Shown in pieces: positions 8,134 through 16,586 of a stretch of DNA of 58,783 bases. The notes beneath the pieces were generated by a model. The model had not been told where the DNA came from. It made no database searches and was given only the letters and a program-made list of their open reading frames with translations. The DNA lies in NCBI GenBank assembly GCA_944380875.1, contig CALWJA010000066.1, forward strand, positions 1 to 58,783, written 5' to 3'. The DNA comes from an uncultured Clostridia bacterium (GTDB taxonomy: Bacteria; Bacillota; Clostridia; Oscillospirales; Acutalibacteraceae). The translations under genes were made by a program, and so were the position numbers. Position 1 is the stretch's first letter. Each line of letters opens with the position of its first letter.

Positions 8134-9153
8134 TTACCACTTTCCTCCCTGCTTTTCAGCAACGAACCGGCGAGCTTCTTCTCCTGTTTTTACTAGATAC
8201 CGACTCACAAGCTCTGGATATTTTCCCACTGCTGTTTCTCCTGTTACCATCAGAGAGGAGGCACCGTCCAAAACAGCGTTGAATATATCGCTTACCTCCG
8301 CCCTGGTGGGAACGGCGTTTTGTTCCATGGAAGCAAGCAATTGAGTCACTACCATAAAAGGCTTTCCGGCTTTCCTGCAGATTCCGGCGATCTCTTTTTG
8401 GGCGGCGGGTAATTCCCAGAGAGGAATACTGTTGCCCAAATCCCCACGGGCTATCACAATTTCATCCGCAAAAGGCAATAGCTCCTTTAAACGGTCCATT
8501 CCCGACCAACTTTCTATTTTGGCAAATATCCGCACCTGCCCTGCCCCCGCTTCCTGCAGAGCCCGGCGCAGTTCCAATAAGTCCTCCGGCTTTCGCACAA
8601 ATGGCTGCATAACTCCCGTAACACCCCATCTAGAAGCAAGAGAGAGATTTGCATGGTCTTGCTCTGTCAAAGCCGGAGACGGTATTTCCCGCCCTTCTAA
8701 AGCTACGCTTTTATGAGGCAGGAGTGTGCCACCCCGCAGGATAGTCCCTTTCCATCCCGTTCCTTCCCGTGAAGCTTTGAGCAAAATACGCCCGTCATCC
8801 AACAAAAGGGCGTCCCCTTCCCGAAGTTCCCGAAAAAGAGGAGACGGCAAGGGGATCTCTCCGTCCCCTACCGGGTCCTCCGCTGATACCAACGAAACCT
8901 TCTCCCCTCTTTTCAGGCAAAGAGAATTCGACATATTCCCCACCCGCAGTTCCGGCCCCTGCAGATCCAGCAGTAGCTCGGGGGCTATACCCATGGTTTT
9001 TGCCGCGTTTTGAAAAGCCTCCAGCAAATATCCGTTCTCATCCAGTCCTCCATGGGAAAGATTCAGGCGCATACCTGTAATCCCCGCTAGAAACATAGCC
9101 AGAAGGATTTCTTCCTTTTGGCAGGCAGGCCCCAATGTTCCATAGTACCGCAT
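8134..9153 (-). CDS. Short pyruvate kinase-like protein lacking the C-terminal domain
   Basis: I place the start at ATG 9153 (339 residues) behind AGGGGG. The barrel and B domains of pyruvate kinase are present: LGPA and MRLNLSH (Arg29), DLQGPELR, AKIES with the catalytic lysine Lys212 and metal ligand Glu214, ARGDLG (235-240), VTQLLASM with Thr270, PTRAEVSDIFNA and TGETAVGKYP. All recognisable catalytic residues are kept, but the protein stops where the C-terminal tetramer and effector domain (about 120-240 residues in usual enzymes) should begin. So it may be an unregulated pyruvate kinase or an enzyme on a related enolpyruvyl-type substrate. It lies 20 bp behind the P1 peptidase gene, suggesting co-transcription. 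Confidence 0.8.
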   Translation of the reverse strand: MRYYGTLGPACQKEEILLAMFLAGITGMRLNLSHGGLDENGYLLEAFQNAAKTMGIAPELLLDLQGPELRVGNMSNSLCLKRGEKVSLVSAEDPVGDGEIPLPSPLFRELREGDALLLDDGRILLKASREGTGWKGTILRGGTLLPHKSVALEGREIPSPALTEQDHANLSLASRWGVTGVMQPFVRKPEDLLELRRALQEAGAGQVRIFAKIESWSGMDRLKELLPFADEIVIARGDLGNSIPLWELPAAQKEIAGICRKAGKPFMVVTQLLASMEQNAVPTRAEVSDIFNAVLDGASSLMVTGETAVGKYPELVSRYLVKTGEEARRFVAEKQGGKW

Positions 9154-9173
9154 TGCAAATCCCCCTATCGGAT

Positions 9174-10208
9174 CTAAACTTGCGGAAAATCCTCTTCCCG
9201 CACCCAATTTGCTAGGCTATCTCTGAAATTGCCGGAACGGCCTGTAACCGGTTCCGCGTGAAGCATGGAACTGATTACAGCTTCCTCCACCGCGCTGATA
9301 ACGGCTCTAAACACCTGGTTCATGTTCTTTTCTGCCAGCATGGCTACAGGGAGAATATCTTCCTTCTCATAATGCGGGATCCGATAGGCAGTGCTGAAAG
9401 CGGCTGCAATTTCTCCGCTTCCGTTGCCAATATACCCTCCCGTTCTGGAAATACCCACACTTGCCCGCTTGCAAATCCGCTTTAACTGCCGTTCGCTCAT
9501 AGGGATATCTGTGGCCAAAATCACAATAATGGAGCCCTTATCTTCCTCCATATCCATGGAAGCAGCCAAAGAAGGCCCTACATGTTTCCCGGCTATAACC
9601 AAATCCCGCAGAGAGCCGAAATTCGAGAGCACCAGGGCGCCCACATGATATTCTTTTCCCGAAAACACCAGGACACGGGAAGAAGAACCTATTCCGCCTT
9701 TCATTTGGCAGCATACCATCCCTCTTCCAGCGCCAACGGCTCCCTCTTCAAAATCTACAGATGCATTTTCCAGGGCTTCCCGCACATCTTCTTCCTTTAC
9801 ATGCTGGCCCCGGATGTCATTGAGTTCCCCATCGTTGCATTCCAAAACAAATGGATTGACTGTTCCCGTAGTCAGGCCGATATCCGGGTTCTGTTCCAGC
9901 ATATAGCGGACAACAGCGGAAGAAACATCTCCCACACTCAATGTATTTGTAAGCAGAATCGGAGTTTCCAAAGTGCCTAATTCCTCGATCTGAATGGAAC
10001 CCGCCGTCTTACCGAATCCGTTGATTACATGCACGGCAGCAGGAACCTTTTCCTGAAACAAGTTTCCGCCATGGGGCAAAATAGCGGTCACGCCGGTCTG
10101 CACATCCCCCTGACTCCGTGTTTTGTGCCCCACCAACACACCCGGTACGTCGGTAATAAGATTTCTTTTTCCCTTTGGTATATCGTCAAACCGTATGGAA
10201 ACCCCCAT
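9174..10208 (-). CDS. P1-family aminopeptidase (DmpA/BapA-like)
   Basis: Start ATG 10208 (344 residues) is chosen for the AAAGGAG site nine bases upstream. The protein matches the L-aminopeptidase/D-esterase family: TDVPGVLVGH near the N-terminus, GVTAILPHGGN, TGTVNPFVLECNDGELND, GAGRGMVCCQMKGGIGSSSR and the block GSIIVILATDIPM. In DmpA the precursor cuts itself before a serine in this last block; here that would be Gly225-Ser226, leaving a beta chain of about 119 residues with Ser226 as nucleophile. That assignment is by family analogy. It releases N-terminal residues from small peptides or beta-peptides. No signal peptide is seen. The pyruvate kinase-like gene follows closely. Confidence 0.87.
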   Translation of the reverse strand: MGVSIRFDDIPKGKRNLITDVPGVLVGHKTRSQGDVQTGVTAILPHGGNLFQEKVPAAVHVINGFGKTAGSIQIEELGTLETPILLTNTLSVGDVSSAVVRYMLEQNPDIGLTTGTVNPFVLECNDGELNDIRGQHVKEEDVREALENASVDFEEGAVGAGRGMVCCQMKGGIGSSSRVLVFSGKEYHVGALVLSNFGSLRDLVIAGKHVGPSLAASMDMEEDKGSIIVILATDIPMSERQLKRICKRASVGISRTGGYIGNGSGEIAAAFSTAYRIPHYEKEDILPVAMLAEKNMNQVFRAVISAVEEAVISSMLHAEPVTGRSGNFRDSLANWVREEDFPQV

Positions 10209-10408
10209 ATGCAAAATCGCTCCTTTATGCCGGTTAAACCGGTAATAATTTTTTCCTCTCTGATTGTACCCCATTTTTTCATGGGATAAAAGAGGATTTT
10301 TTAGAAACCCATTAGGCTGAAATACATTTTCCCATATGTATATTGAGGAAAACCGTTTGAGTAAAATTACATTTTCTAATTTGGCATATTTACAAAGACA
10401 CTTTTCAG

Positions 10409-10503
10409 TATACTGAATATGGAAATCGGAGAGTCAAGAGCACTTCTGCCATCCAGTAGAAAGATTTTGCTCAACCGGATTTTTCACTGGTTGTCTCTCC
10501 CGT
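10409..10503 (+). promoter_or_regulatory. TATACT box followed by a possible three-way-junction leader
   Basis: A TATACT box at 10409-10414 has no good -35. About seven bases on, the predicted transcript can fold into three stems: GGAGAG 10428-10433 with CTCTCC 10495-10500; GAGCA 10438-10442 with TGCTC 10468-10472, extended inside by CTTCT/AGAAAG; and AACCGG 10473-10478 with CTGGTT 10487-10492. The released CTCTCC strand could pair with the AAGGAG ribosome site at 10521-10526. No known riboswitch consensus was recognised. Confidence 0.4.
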
Positions 10504-10537
10504 TTCATCCCATTCTTAAAAAAGGAGCCCACACAAT

Positions 10538-11854
10538 ATGAGCATACGGCTGATTGCGCTGGATATGGACGGCACACTCCTTTCCGGCGACCATATGAGT
10601 ATTTCTGATAGAACGGTTAAAGTCCTCCGGGCAGCGGCCAACAGAGGCATCTACATTGTCCCTGCCAGCGGGCGCACCATGTCCCAGCTGCCCGAGGTTC
10701 TTCGCAGGCTGGACTGTGTACGATATGCCATCACGGCAAACGGCGCTGCGGTAATGGATCTTCGGAACAAGCAGCCCCTCTTCACCTCCCTCATTCCTCC
10801 AGAGCCATCTGCAAATCTTCTGCGCATGGCTGAAGAAATCCCCTGGCTAAATAGCGAAACCTATTATGGAGGAAACGCCTTTCTGGAACCAAAAGGGCAG
10901 CGGTTTCTGGATTCTGCCCCTTTGCCTCCGGCTTTTAAGAAACAGCTTTCCTCCTTCCGCACCTACCTTCAGACTCTCCACCCCCTTATAGGACTGCCCC
11001 TAGAAAAAATGCGTTTTAACCGGATTCCGGAAGAGCATATGGAAGAATTCCGCTCCCTGCTAAAAAAAGCCGGAACATTCCAGGAATCCTATGATGGGCC
11101 AGATTGCCTGGAACTCAACGCCCCCGGCACCAGCAAAGGAGCTGCCCTCCAGGAGCTTTGCCGCCGGCTGGGTATTTTGAGAGAAGAAACCATGGCCTTT
11201 GGAGACAGCAACAACGATCTAACTATGCTGCAATGGTCAGGATATTCCTTTGCCATGGCAAACGGCACAGAGGAAATCAAACAGGCTGCAGCCTATTTGG
11301 CTCCCAGCAATACGGAAGACGGCGTGGCTCAAAAAGTGGAGGAGTTTCTGCAAATCCGTCCTGTGAAAAGTTCCGCCCCGCTGATTCGAAATATGATCTG
11401 CTATCACAGAGGGGATCGAAAATCTGTCCAGCATTTTCTAAAAGTTTTAGGTTATGCGAAAGCTATCGGGGAGCTGGAAGGATTGGATGCGGGTACCCAA
11501 CACATATTGGAAACAGCTGCTATTCTGCACGATGTTGGGATTAAGCCTGCCCTGGAAAAATATAAATCCTCCGCAGGCCCCTATCAGGAAATGGAAGGCC
11601 CTGCGCCTGCAAGGGAAATGCTCATGCAGCTTCAGTATGACCCGGCTGTGATCGATCGGGTTTGTTACCTTATAGCGCATCACCATACATACAGCGACAT
11701 ATACGGCGCCGACTATCAGATTCTGGTAGAAGCGGATTTCCTAGTGAATCTGGATGAGGGAAAATCTTCCGCAATAGAAGCGGAAAATGTAAAAACATCC
11801 ATATTTAAAACGGCTGCCGGCCAGTTGTTTTTAGAAGAACTTTTCCTGCGGTAA
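10538..11854 (+). CDS. HAD-IIB phosphatase fused to an HD-domain hydrolase
   Basis: This 438-residue protein joins two hydrolases. Residues 1-270 are a Cof-type HAD phosphatase: DMDGT with Asp9 and Asp11, the cap domain, GTSKGAAL, and FGDSNNDLTML for the metal site. Residues about 285-430 are an HD domain: ETAAILHDVGIK with His331-Asp332 and AHHHTYSD downstream. Cof-type enzymes dephosphorylate sugar phosphates, flavin or pyridoxal phosphate intermediates; HD domains act on nucleotides or phosphates. Both catalytic sets look intact, so a two-step dephosphorylation is possible but inferred. The fusion is in one frame without a stop. Start ATG 10538 follows AAAAAGGAG. Its leader may be structured. 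Confidence 0.85.
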   Translation: MSIRLIALDMDGTLLSGDHMSISDRTVKVLRAAANRGIYIVPASGRTMSQLPEVLRRLDCVRYAITANGAAVMDLRNKQPLFTSLIPPEPSANLLRMAEEIPWLNSETYYGGNAFLEPKGQRFLDSAPLPPAFKKQLSSFRTYLQTLHPLIGLPLEKMRFNRIPEEHMEEFRSLLKKAGTFQESYDGPDCLELNAPGTSKGAALQELCRRLGILREETMAFGDSNNDLTMLQWSGYSFAMANGTEEIKQAAAYLAPSNTEDGVAQKVEEFLQIRPVKSSAPLIRNMICYHRGDRKSVQHFLKVLGYAKAIGELEGLDAGTQHILETAAILHDVGIKPALEKYKSSAGPYQEMEGPAPAREMLMQLQYDPAVIDRVCYLIAHHHTYSDIYGADYQILVEADFLVNLDEGKSSAIEAENVKTSIFKTAAGQLFLEELFLR

Positions 11855-11975
11855 GAAGCTTATATTCCATTGGCATTGCGGTATGTATCATTTTGACCAC
11901 GAAATCTATTTTTCTTTATCTGAAACATATAGAAAGCGAATCCCATACAGTTGGGCCTCTATCCGAAAATTTTTC

Positions 11976-12051
11976 TTGCAAGAGCGGTATGGGCCGTTAT
12001 AATAAAGGTATCGGCTTATCTTTTTAGATTCTGCATTCGGCAGAATCTAAA
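11976..12051 (+). promoter_or_regulatory. Promoter with a perfect 12-bp hairpin just downstream
   Basis: TTGCAA at 11976-11981, 16-bp spacer, TATAAT at 11998-12003. Starting about 13 bases after the expected start point, TTTAGATTCTGC (12023-12034) pairs perfectly with 12040-12051 around ATTCG. The palindrome may be a repressor site or an mRNA-stabilising hairpin in the leader of the gene at 12097. Confidence 0.65.
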
Positions 12052-12096
12052 GGATACACCATATGCCTGGATATGTAAGGCAAAAGGAGGATTTGT

Positions 12097-14007
12097 ATGG
12101 AACGAATTTGCTGTTTTAGGAAAACGGAAAAAGGAACCGAGATCTATTTAAACGGGTGTCTTGCTGGGCTGGCGGAAGCAGCCCAACAGGCGGAAGATAC
12201 CTTCGTTATGGTAGAAGATGGCGTGGTTTGCTGGAAAAGAACGGTGGATACCCCTATCGAAAATATGACCATGCGTTTTATCACGTCCTATCCATCCCGA
12301 TATCAGATGGTGCCCGCTCTGCAGTATGATGAAAACAACTGTTTTTATATCAAGGACTATGAAGATGTACGAAATGCGGCTTTACCGGAAGAAAAACGGG
12401 AGAAACACAAAACACCCACCTATTTTATAGGAAACCGGGATCCGGAAACGGGGGAACCTTGGCGCTTCATCTGGCACAGGGCAAGTATACCGGGAGCGAC
12501 CTATTCGGAAGGAGAAACGCTCTCCGTTGGCATGTTCCTTCCCCCCGACCAATTGGATGGAGCCTGTTCTCTTTATACAGAGGGAGAGCATACTGTCCAT
12601 GCGCTACTTTGGCCAGAACAGGACAGCCGCCTGAAAAATTTTTCCGACCCGGAAAAGCATGTAAAAAAGCCGGAACCGCGGTGTTTATTCCAGGCGATGC
12701 TGGTCTTTTCACCCGTATCAGAACCAAGGGTAGCATGGCATGATCTGCTTTCTGCTGCCTGGAAACAATACTATGTGCTGAAGGCTCCCAGCCGAAATTA
12801 TGATGATCTTTGGAATCTGGGGATTTCCTACGCAAAGCTTCTGTATACGGAAGAAGAGGACGGCTTCAAAGGCTTCAGCATCGGTTTTACCTGGGAAGGA
12901 AAATGGGTAAAAAGGAAACAGCAGAAATATGAAATCGGCTGGTGCGGCCAAAACGCCTCACTTGCCAATTCCCTATTGGCCCACGCCGCCATGACAGGAG
13001 ACACAGATGCCAAAGAGAAAGGCCTTGCCGTATTGGATTCCTGGATTGCCGCTCAAAAGCCTACCGGTCTGATCCCCACCCATTATGACGATAACATGTA
13101 TACAAACGGTTTCGCAAAAACCGTGGATGCCTGTAACCTGGGGACCGCCGCTGTGCAGTTCTTTGAAGCTGCCCAAAGAGCCGCCGCCCTTGGCTGCCAG
13201 CGACCCCAATATACGGAAATGGCCTGCCGGATCTGTGATTTTGCTCTGAAAGTTATGGACGAAAACGGCAGAATCGGAAAAAGCTGGCTGGAATCCGACC
13301 TTTCTCCCGCTGTGAAGCAGGGAACTACCGGCGCATTTCTATCCATGGCTCTCTGCGAGGGCGCAAGGCGCACAGGAAAAGCCAGCTATCTGGAGGCTGC
13401 TAAAAAGAGCTGCCGGTATTATATCCGGGAGCTAAACGAAAACGGTTTTACCACTGCGGGAGCTTTAGATGTATTTTCCATAGATAAGGAATCCAGTATT
13501 CCTCTTTTAAAAGGGAACCTGATGTTATATTCCCTAACAGAGGAACGGGAATTTCTGGAGAATGCCGAAAAAGCCGCTTGGTATCTTTCCACCTGGCAAT
13601 GGCACTATACAAGAAAGTATCCCAAGGGCAGCCTTCTGGAAACCATGGGATTTGATACATTCGGCGGGACAGCTGTTTCTATCCATGGGGGAATGGATCC
13701 CTTTGCTCTCAGCTATATTCACGAAATTCGTGATCTGGCAGAGCTTACAGGGAATTTCCAATGGAAAGAACGGGCCAACGGTATCTGGAGGCACGGGCAG
13801 ATGTGTATTTCAGACGGCAGTATGGTTGTGGACGGAAAAGATCCCCGGCCTGTGGGAAGCCAGGATGAATCCGTTAATCTGACGCTGAGTGCTCACCATG
13901 AAAACAGTCCTTCTCAATGGTTGGTAGCCTGGCCCACCGCCTTCCGTCTGGAGGCCCTGCGGCGGATCCTACCCCAAGAGGGCGACCGAAAAGATCGTAT
14001 TTTTTAA
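12097..14007 (+). CDS. Large cytoplasmic protein with a six-hairpin toroid domain, function unknown
   Basis: This 636-residue protein begins at ATG 12097 behind AAAGGAGG and has no signal peptide or membrane segment. The first 230 residues look beta-rich. From about 235 to 610 runs a series of paired helices with recurring aromatic and glycine turns (EIGWCGQNASLANSLLAHAAM, DACNLGTAAVQFFEAAQRAA, GTTGAFLSMALCEGARRTG, GFDTFGGTAVSIHGGMDPFA), the pattern of alpha/alpha six-hairpin glycosidase-like proteins. Carbohydrate binding or hydrolysis is likely, but I cannot identify catalytic acids or a GH family. The small gene at 14056 follows within 50 bp and may be co-transcribed. Confidence 0.6.
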   Translation: MERICCFRKTEKGTEIYLNGCLAGLAEAAQQAEDTFVMVEDGVVCWKRTVDTPIENMTMRFITSYPSRYQMVPALQYDENNCFYIKDYEDVRNAALPEEKREKHKTPTYFIGNRDPETGEPWRFIWHRASIPGATYSEGETLSVGMFLPPDQLDGACSLYTEGEHTVHALLWPEQDSRLKNFSDPEKHVKKPEPRCLFQAMLVFSPVSEPRVAWHDLLSAAWKQYYVLKAPSRNYDDLWNLGISYAKLLYTEEEDGFKGFSIGFTWEGKWVKRKQQKYEIGWCGQNASLANSLLAHAAMTGDTDAKEKGLAVLDSWIAAQKPTGLIPTHYDDNMYTNGFAKTVDACNLGTAAVQFFEAAQRAAALGCQRPQYTEMACRICDFALKVMDENGRIGKSWLESDLSPAVKQGTTGAFLSMALCEGARRTGKASYLEAAKKSCRYYIRELNENGFTTAGALDVFSIDKESSIPLLKGNLMLYSLTEEREFLENAEKAAWYLSTWQWHYTRKYPKGSLLETMGFDTFGGTAVSIHGGMDPFALSYIHEIRDLAELTGNFQWKERANGIWRHGQMCISDGSMVVDGKDPRPVGSQDESVNLTLSAHHENSPSQWLVAWPTAFRLEALRRILPQEGDRKDRIF

Positions 14008-14055
14008 ATATTCTCTGTTTTTCAGGACGTTTTATCATTCCGGAAAGGAGTTTAT

Positions 14056-14340
14056 ATGGCCTATACAAGATTGACAGAAAATAAGGAAGGTTCTCCCGTG
14101 GTGAGCAAAGAATACATACAGGAAGATTCTTCCGGCTTCAGGGGTGAAGCGGTGGATCGTCTGGCAAAATTTGAAGATGTTTATGACCATCTTCTAATAA
14201 GCCAGGAAAACCTTTCCCAAAAACTGGAAGAACTTCAGCAGCAGGGAAAAACTCAATCCCATCAATTCAAGGAAACCATGGGAAAGAAACTTATGAATTC
14301 CATGATTATCAGCCTTCTGGAATCCCGGGGGCTTCGATAA
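14056..14340 (+). CDS. Small conserved coiled-coil protein, function unknown
   Basis: This 94-residue protein starts at ATG 14056 behind GGAAAGGAG, 48 bp after the toroid protein. The N-terminal half is polar (SKEYIQEDSSGFRGEAVDRLAKFEDVYDHL) and residues 50-75 are a strongly helical, glutamine- and lysine-rich segment likely to form a coiled coil. The last 20 residues (MNSMIISLLESRGLR) resemble an amphipathic anchor. The AVDRLAKFEDxYDHL motif reminds me of small Clostridia proteins of unknown role, some in phage contexts; no phage genes surround it here. A terminator follows at 14371-14412. Confidence 0.65.
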   Translation: MAYTRLTENKEGSPVVSKEYIQEDSSGFRGEAVDRLAKFEDVYDHLLISQENLSQKLEELQQQGKTQSHQFKETMGKKLMNSMIISLLESRGLR

Positions 14341-14370
14341 TATTTTCATTTCAGCATGACTTCATATTAT

Positions 14371-14412
14371 AAAAGGGTAAGCACTTACATTCTATAGTGC
14401 TTACCCTTTTTA
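14371..14412 (+). terminator. Terminator after the small coiled-coil gene
   Basis: AAAGGGTAAGCACT pairs with AGTGCTTACCCTTT around a TACATTCTAT loop and is followed by T-rich sequence. Downstream, 14413-14621 holds no gene; it contains a weak sigma-K-like AC-N17-CATAGAATG and a possible GGCATC/GATGCC stem, neither convincing. Confidence 0.8.
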
Positions 14413-14621
14413 ATTGTTCACAGATTATCCCCCCTATACATAGAATGATAAAGGCATCCAGTATTCCTGCCATCACCAGAAATATACACGTATCCCTTGT
14501 GTGATGCCGTTCCGGATTCTGCTTTTCTACTTCATAACAAAACTATTGTCACTATTTTAAATTTTTCGTATCCGGAGGTACGTTCTTTTCAAAACCATTA
14601 GCCTTAAGCGAGGTAATCATT

Positions 14622-15350
<729 letters not shown>

Positions 15351-15383
15351 CCGAATGCAAGCATCCATGTAAATAGAATGAAA

Positions 15384-15417
15384 ACGGCCTGTTTCCCTGC
15401 CGGGAATTACAGGCCGT
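15384..15417 (+). terminator. Hairpin between the collagen-like and glycosyltransferase genes
   Basis: ACGGCCTGT 15384-15392 pairs with ACAGGCCGT 15409-15417, with TTCCC/GGGAA stacked inside. No T-run follows (CTACAT), so it may only attenuate or protect the mRNA, leaving the next gene partly co-transcribed. Confidence 0.6.
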
Positions 15418-15443
15418 CTACATAAAAGGAGGGATTGTGCACC

Positions 15444-16541
15444 TTGAAATACAGCTTATGTATGATAGTGAAGAATGAGGAAGATGTTTTGGCCCGCTGC
15501 CTGGAAAGCGTTCGAGATATAGCCGACGAAATCATTATAGTGGATACGGGTTCTACGGATAAGACCTTTCAAATAGCGGCCCAATACACTCCTTTTGTAT
15601 ATACCTTTCCTTGGATAGACGACTTTGCCGCTGCCCGAAATTACTCTTTTTCCAAAGCCACAGGGGACTATATTTTCTGGCTGGATGCGGACGATATCCT
15701 CTTGGAAAAGGATCGGATAGAATTTCTGCAGCTGAAACGATCCCTTACCTTCGAAACCGATATGGTTATGATGAAATATAATGTAGCTTTTGATGAAGAA
15801 GGGAATCCAACGCTCAGTTATTATCGGGAACGTCTTGTTCGCCGGGGCATGGGATATGAATGGGTGGGAGCTGTCCATGAAGTAATCCCTCAGGCGAGCC
15901 ATGTTCTCTATAGTGATATTGCCGTAACACATCGGAAATTGCATCCCTCCGATCCAGACAGGAACCTGCGCATATTTGAAAAACTGCTGGAAAAAGGAAT
16001 TTCTCTTGATCCTCGCCAACAGTATTATTACGGAAGAGAGCTTTTTTACCATAACCGTTGGGAAGAAGCCTCCCATGTTTTTACGGAATTCCTGGATACA
16101 GGCAATGGATGGAAAGAAAACTGCATCAGTGCCTGTATCGATCTCTGCCATTGCTATGAAAAACTTTCCCAGCGGAAAGACGCCATGATGGCTCTTTTCC
16201 GCAGCTTTCTCTACGATCCTCCCCGGGCTGAAGTCTGCTGTGAAATAGGCCGTATGCATATGGAAAAAGAGGAATACGTTTCTGCCATCTATTGGTATGA
16301 AGCCGCCTGCAGATGCAGCCTGGAAGACGCCCAGGCATCCGGCGCCTTTGTTTTCCCGGAGTGCTATACTTTTATTCCCTATATGGAGCTTTGTGTTTGC
16401 TGGGATCGTCTTGGCAATCACAAGAAAGCTTTTTCATACCATCAAAAAGCCAAAATACTTCGTCCGGAAAATGCGGGGGTTCTCCATAATGAAGCGTATT
16501 TTTCCTCCCACTTTCCGGAGTTTACAGATCAACCTACGTAA
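15444..16541 (+). CDS. GT2-family glycosyltransferase with C-terminal TPR-like repeats
   Basis: I prefer TTG 15444 as start (365 residues, MKYSLCMIVKNEE) because AGGAGG lies 11 bases upstream; TTG 15435 is too close to it. Residues 1-200 are a GT-A fold: CMIVKNEEDVLARCLESV, IIIVDTGSTDKT, and the metal-binding LDADD (about 84-88). Residues 200-365 are helical repeats resembling TPRs. This domain pair is typical of the transferases that sit next to collagen-like spore proteins, such as SgtA beside BclA in Clostridioides difficile. I infer that it sugar-coats the threonines of the preceding protein. A strong convergent terminator follows. Confidence 0.87.
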   Translation: MKYSLCMIVKNEEDVLARCLESVRDIADEIIIVDTGSTDKTFQIAAQYTPFVYTFPWIDDFAAARNYSFSKATGDYIFWLDADDILLEKDRIEFLQLKRSLTFETDMVMMKYNVAFDEEGNPTLSYYRERLVRRGMGYEWVGAVHEVIPQASHVLYSDIAVTHRKLHPSDPDRNLRIFEKLLEKGISLDPRQQYYYGRELFYHNRWEEASHVFTEFLDTGNGWKENCISACIDLCHCYEKLSQRKDAMMALFRSFLYDPPRAEVCCEIGRMHMEKEEYVSAIYWYEAACRCSLEDAQASGAFVFPECYTFIPYMELCVCWDRLGNHKKAFSYHQKAKILRPENAGVLHNEAYFSSHFPEFTDQPT

Positions 16542-16575
16542 AAAGCTGCGGGCATATTTTTGCCCGCAGCTTTTT
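16541..16575. terminator. Bidirectional terminator
   Basis: AAAAGCTGCGGGCA (16541-16554) pairs perfectly with 16561-16574 around TATTTT, with A- and T-runs on either side, between the convergent glycosyltransferase and C39-like peptidase genes. The stem overlaps the last base of the glycosyltransferase stop codon. Confidence 0.9.
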
Positions 16576-16586
16576 CTCAGACTAAA

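Noticed and set aside
10428-10503. Known riboswitch classes (purine, THF, cyclic di-GMP, TPP) for the HAD-HD leader
   Set aside because: None of their conserved core sequences is present; only the three-stem shape is suggestive.
14428-14460. Sigma-K-like AC-N17-CATAGAATG upstream of the collagen-like gene
   Set aside because: It is about 170 bp from the start codon and the consensus is too loose to support a call.
15456-16421. 321-codon open frame on the minus strand opposite the glycosyltransferase gene
   Set aside because: It is antisense to conserved GT2 motifs and has no recognisable domain.
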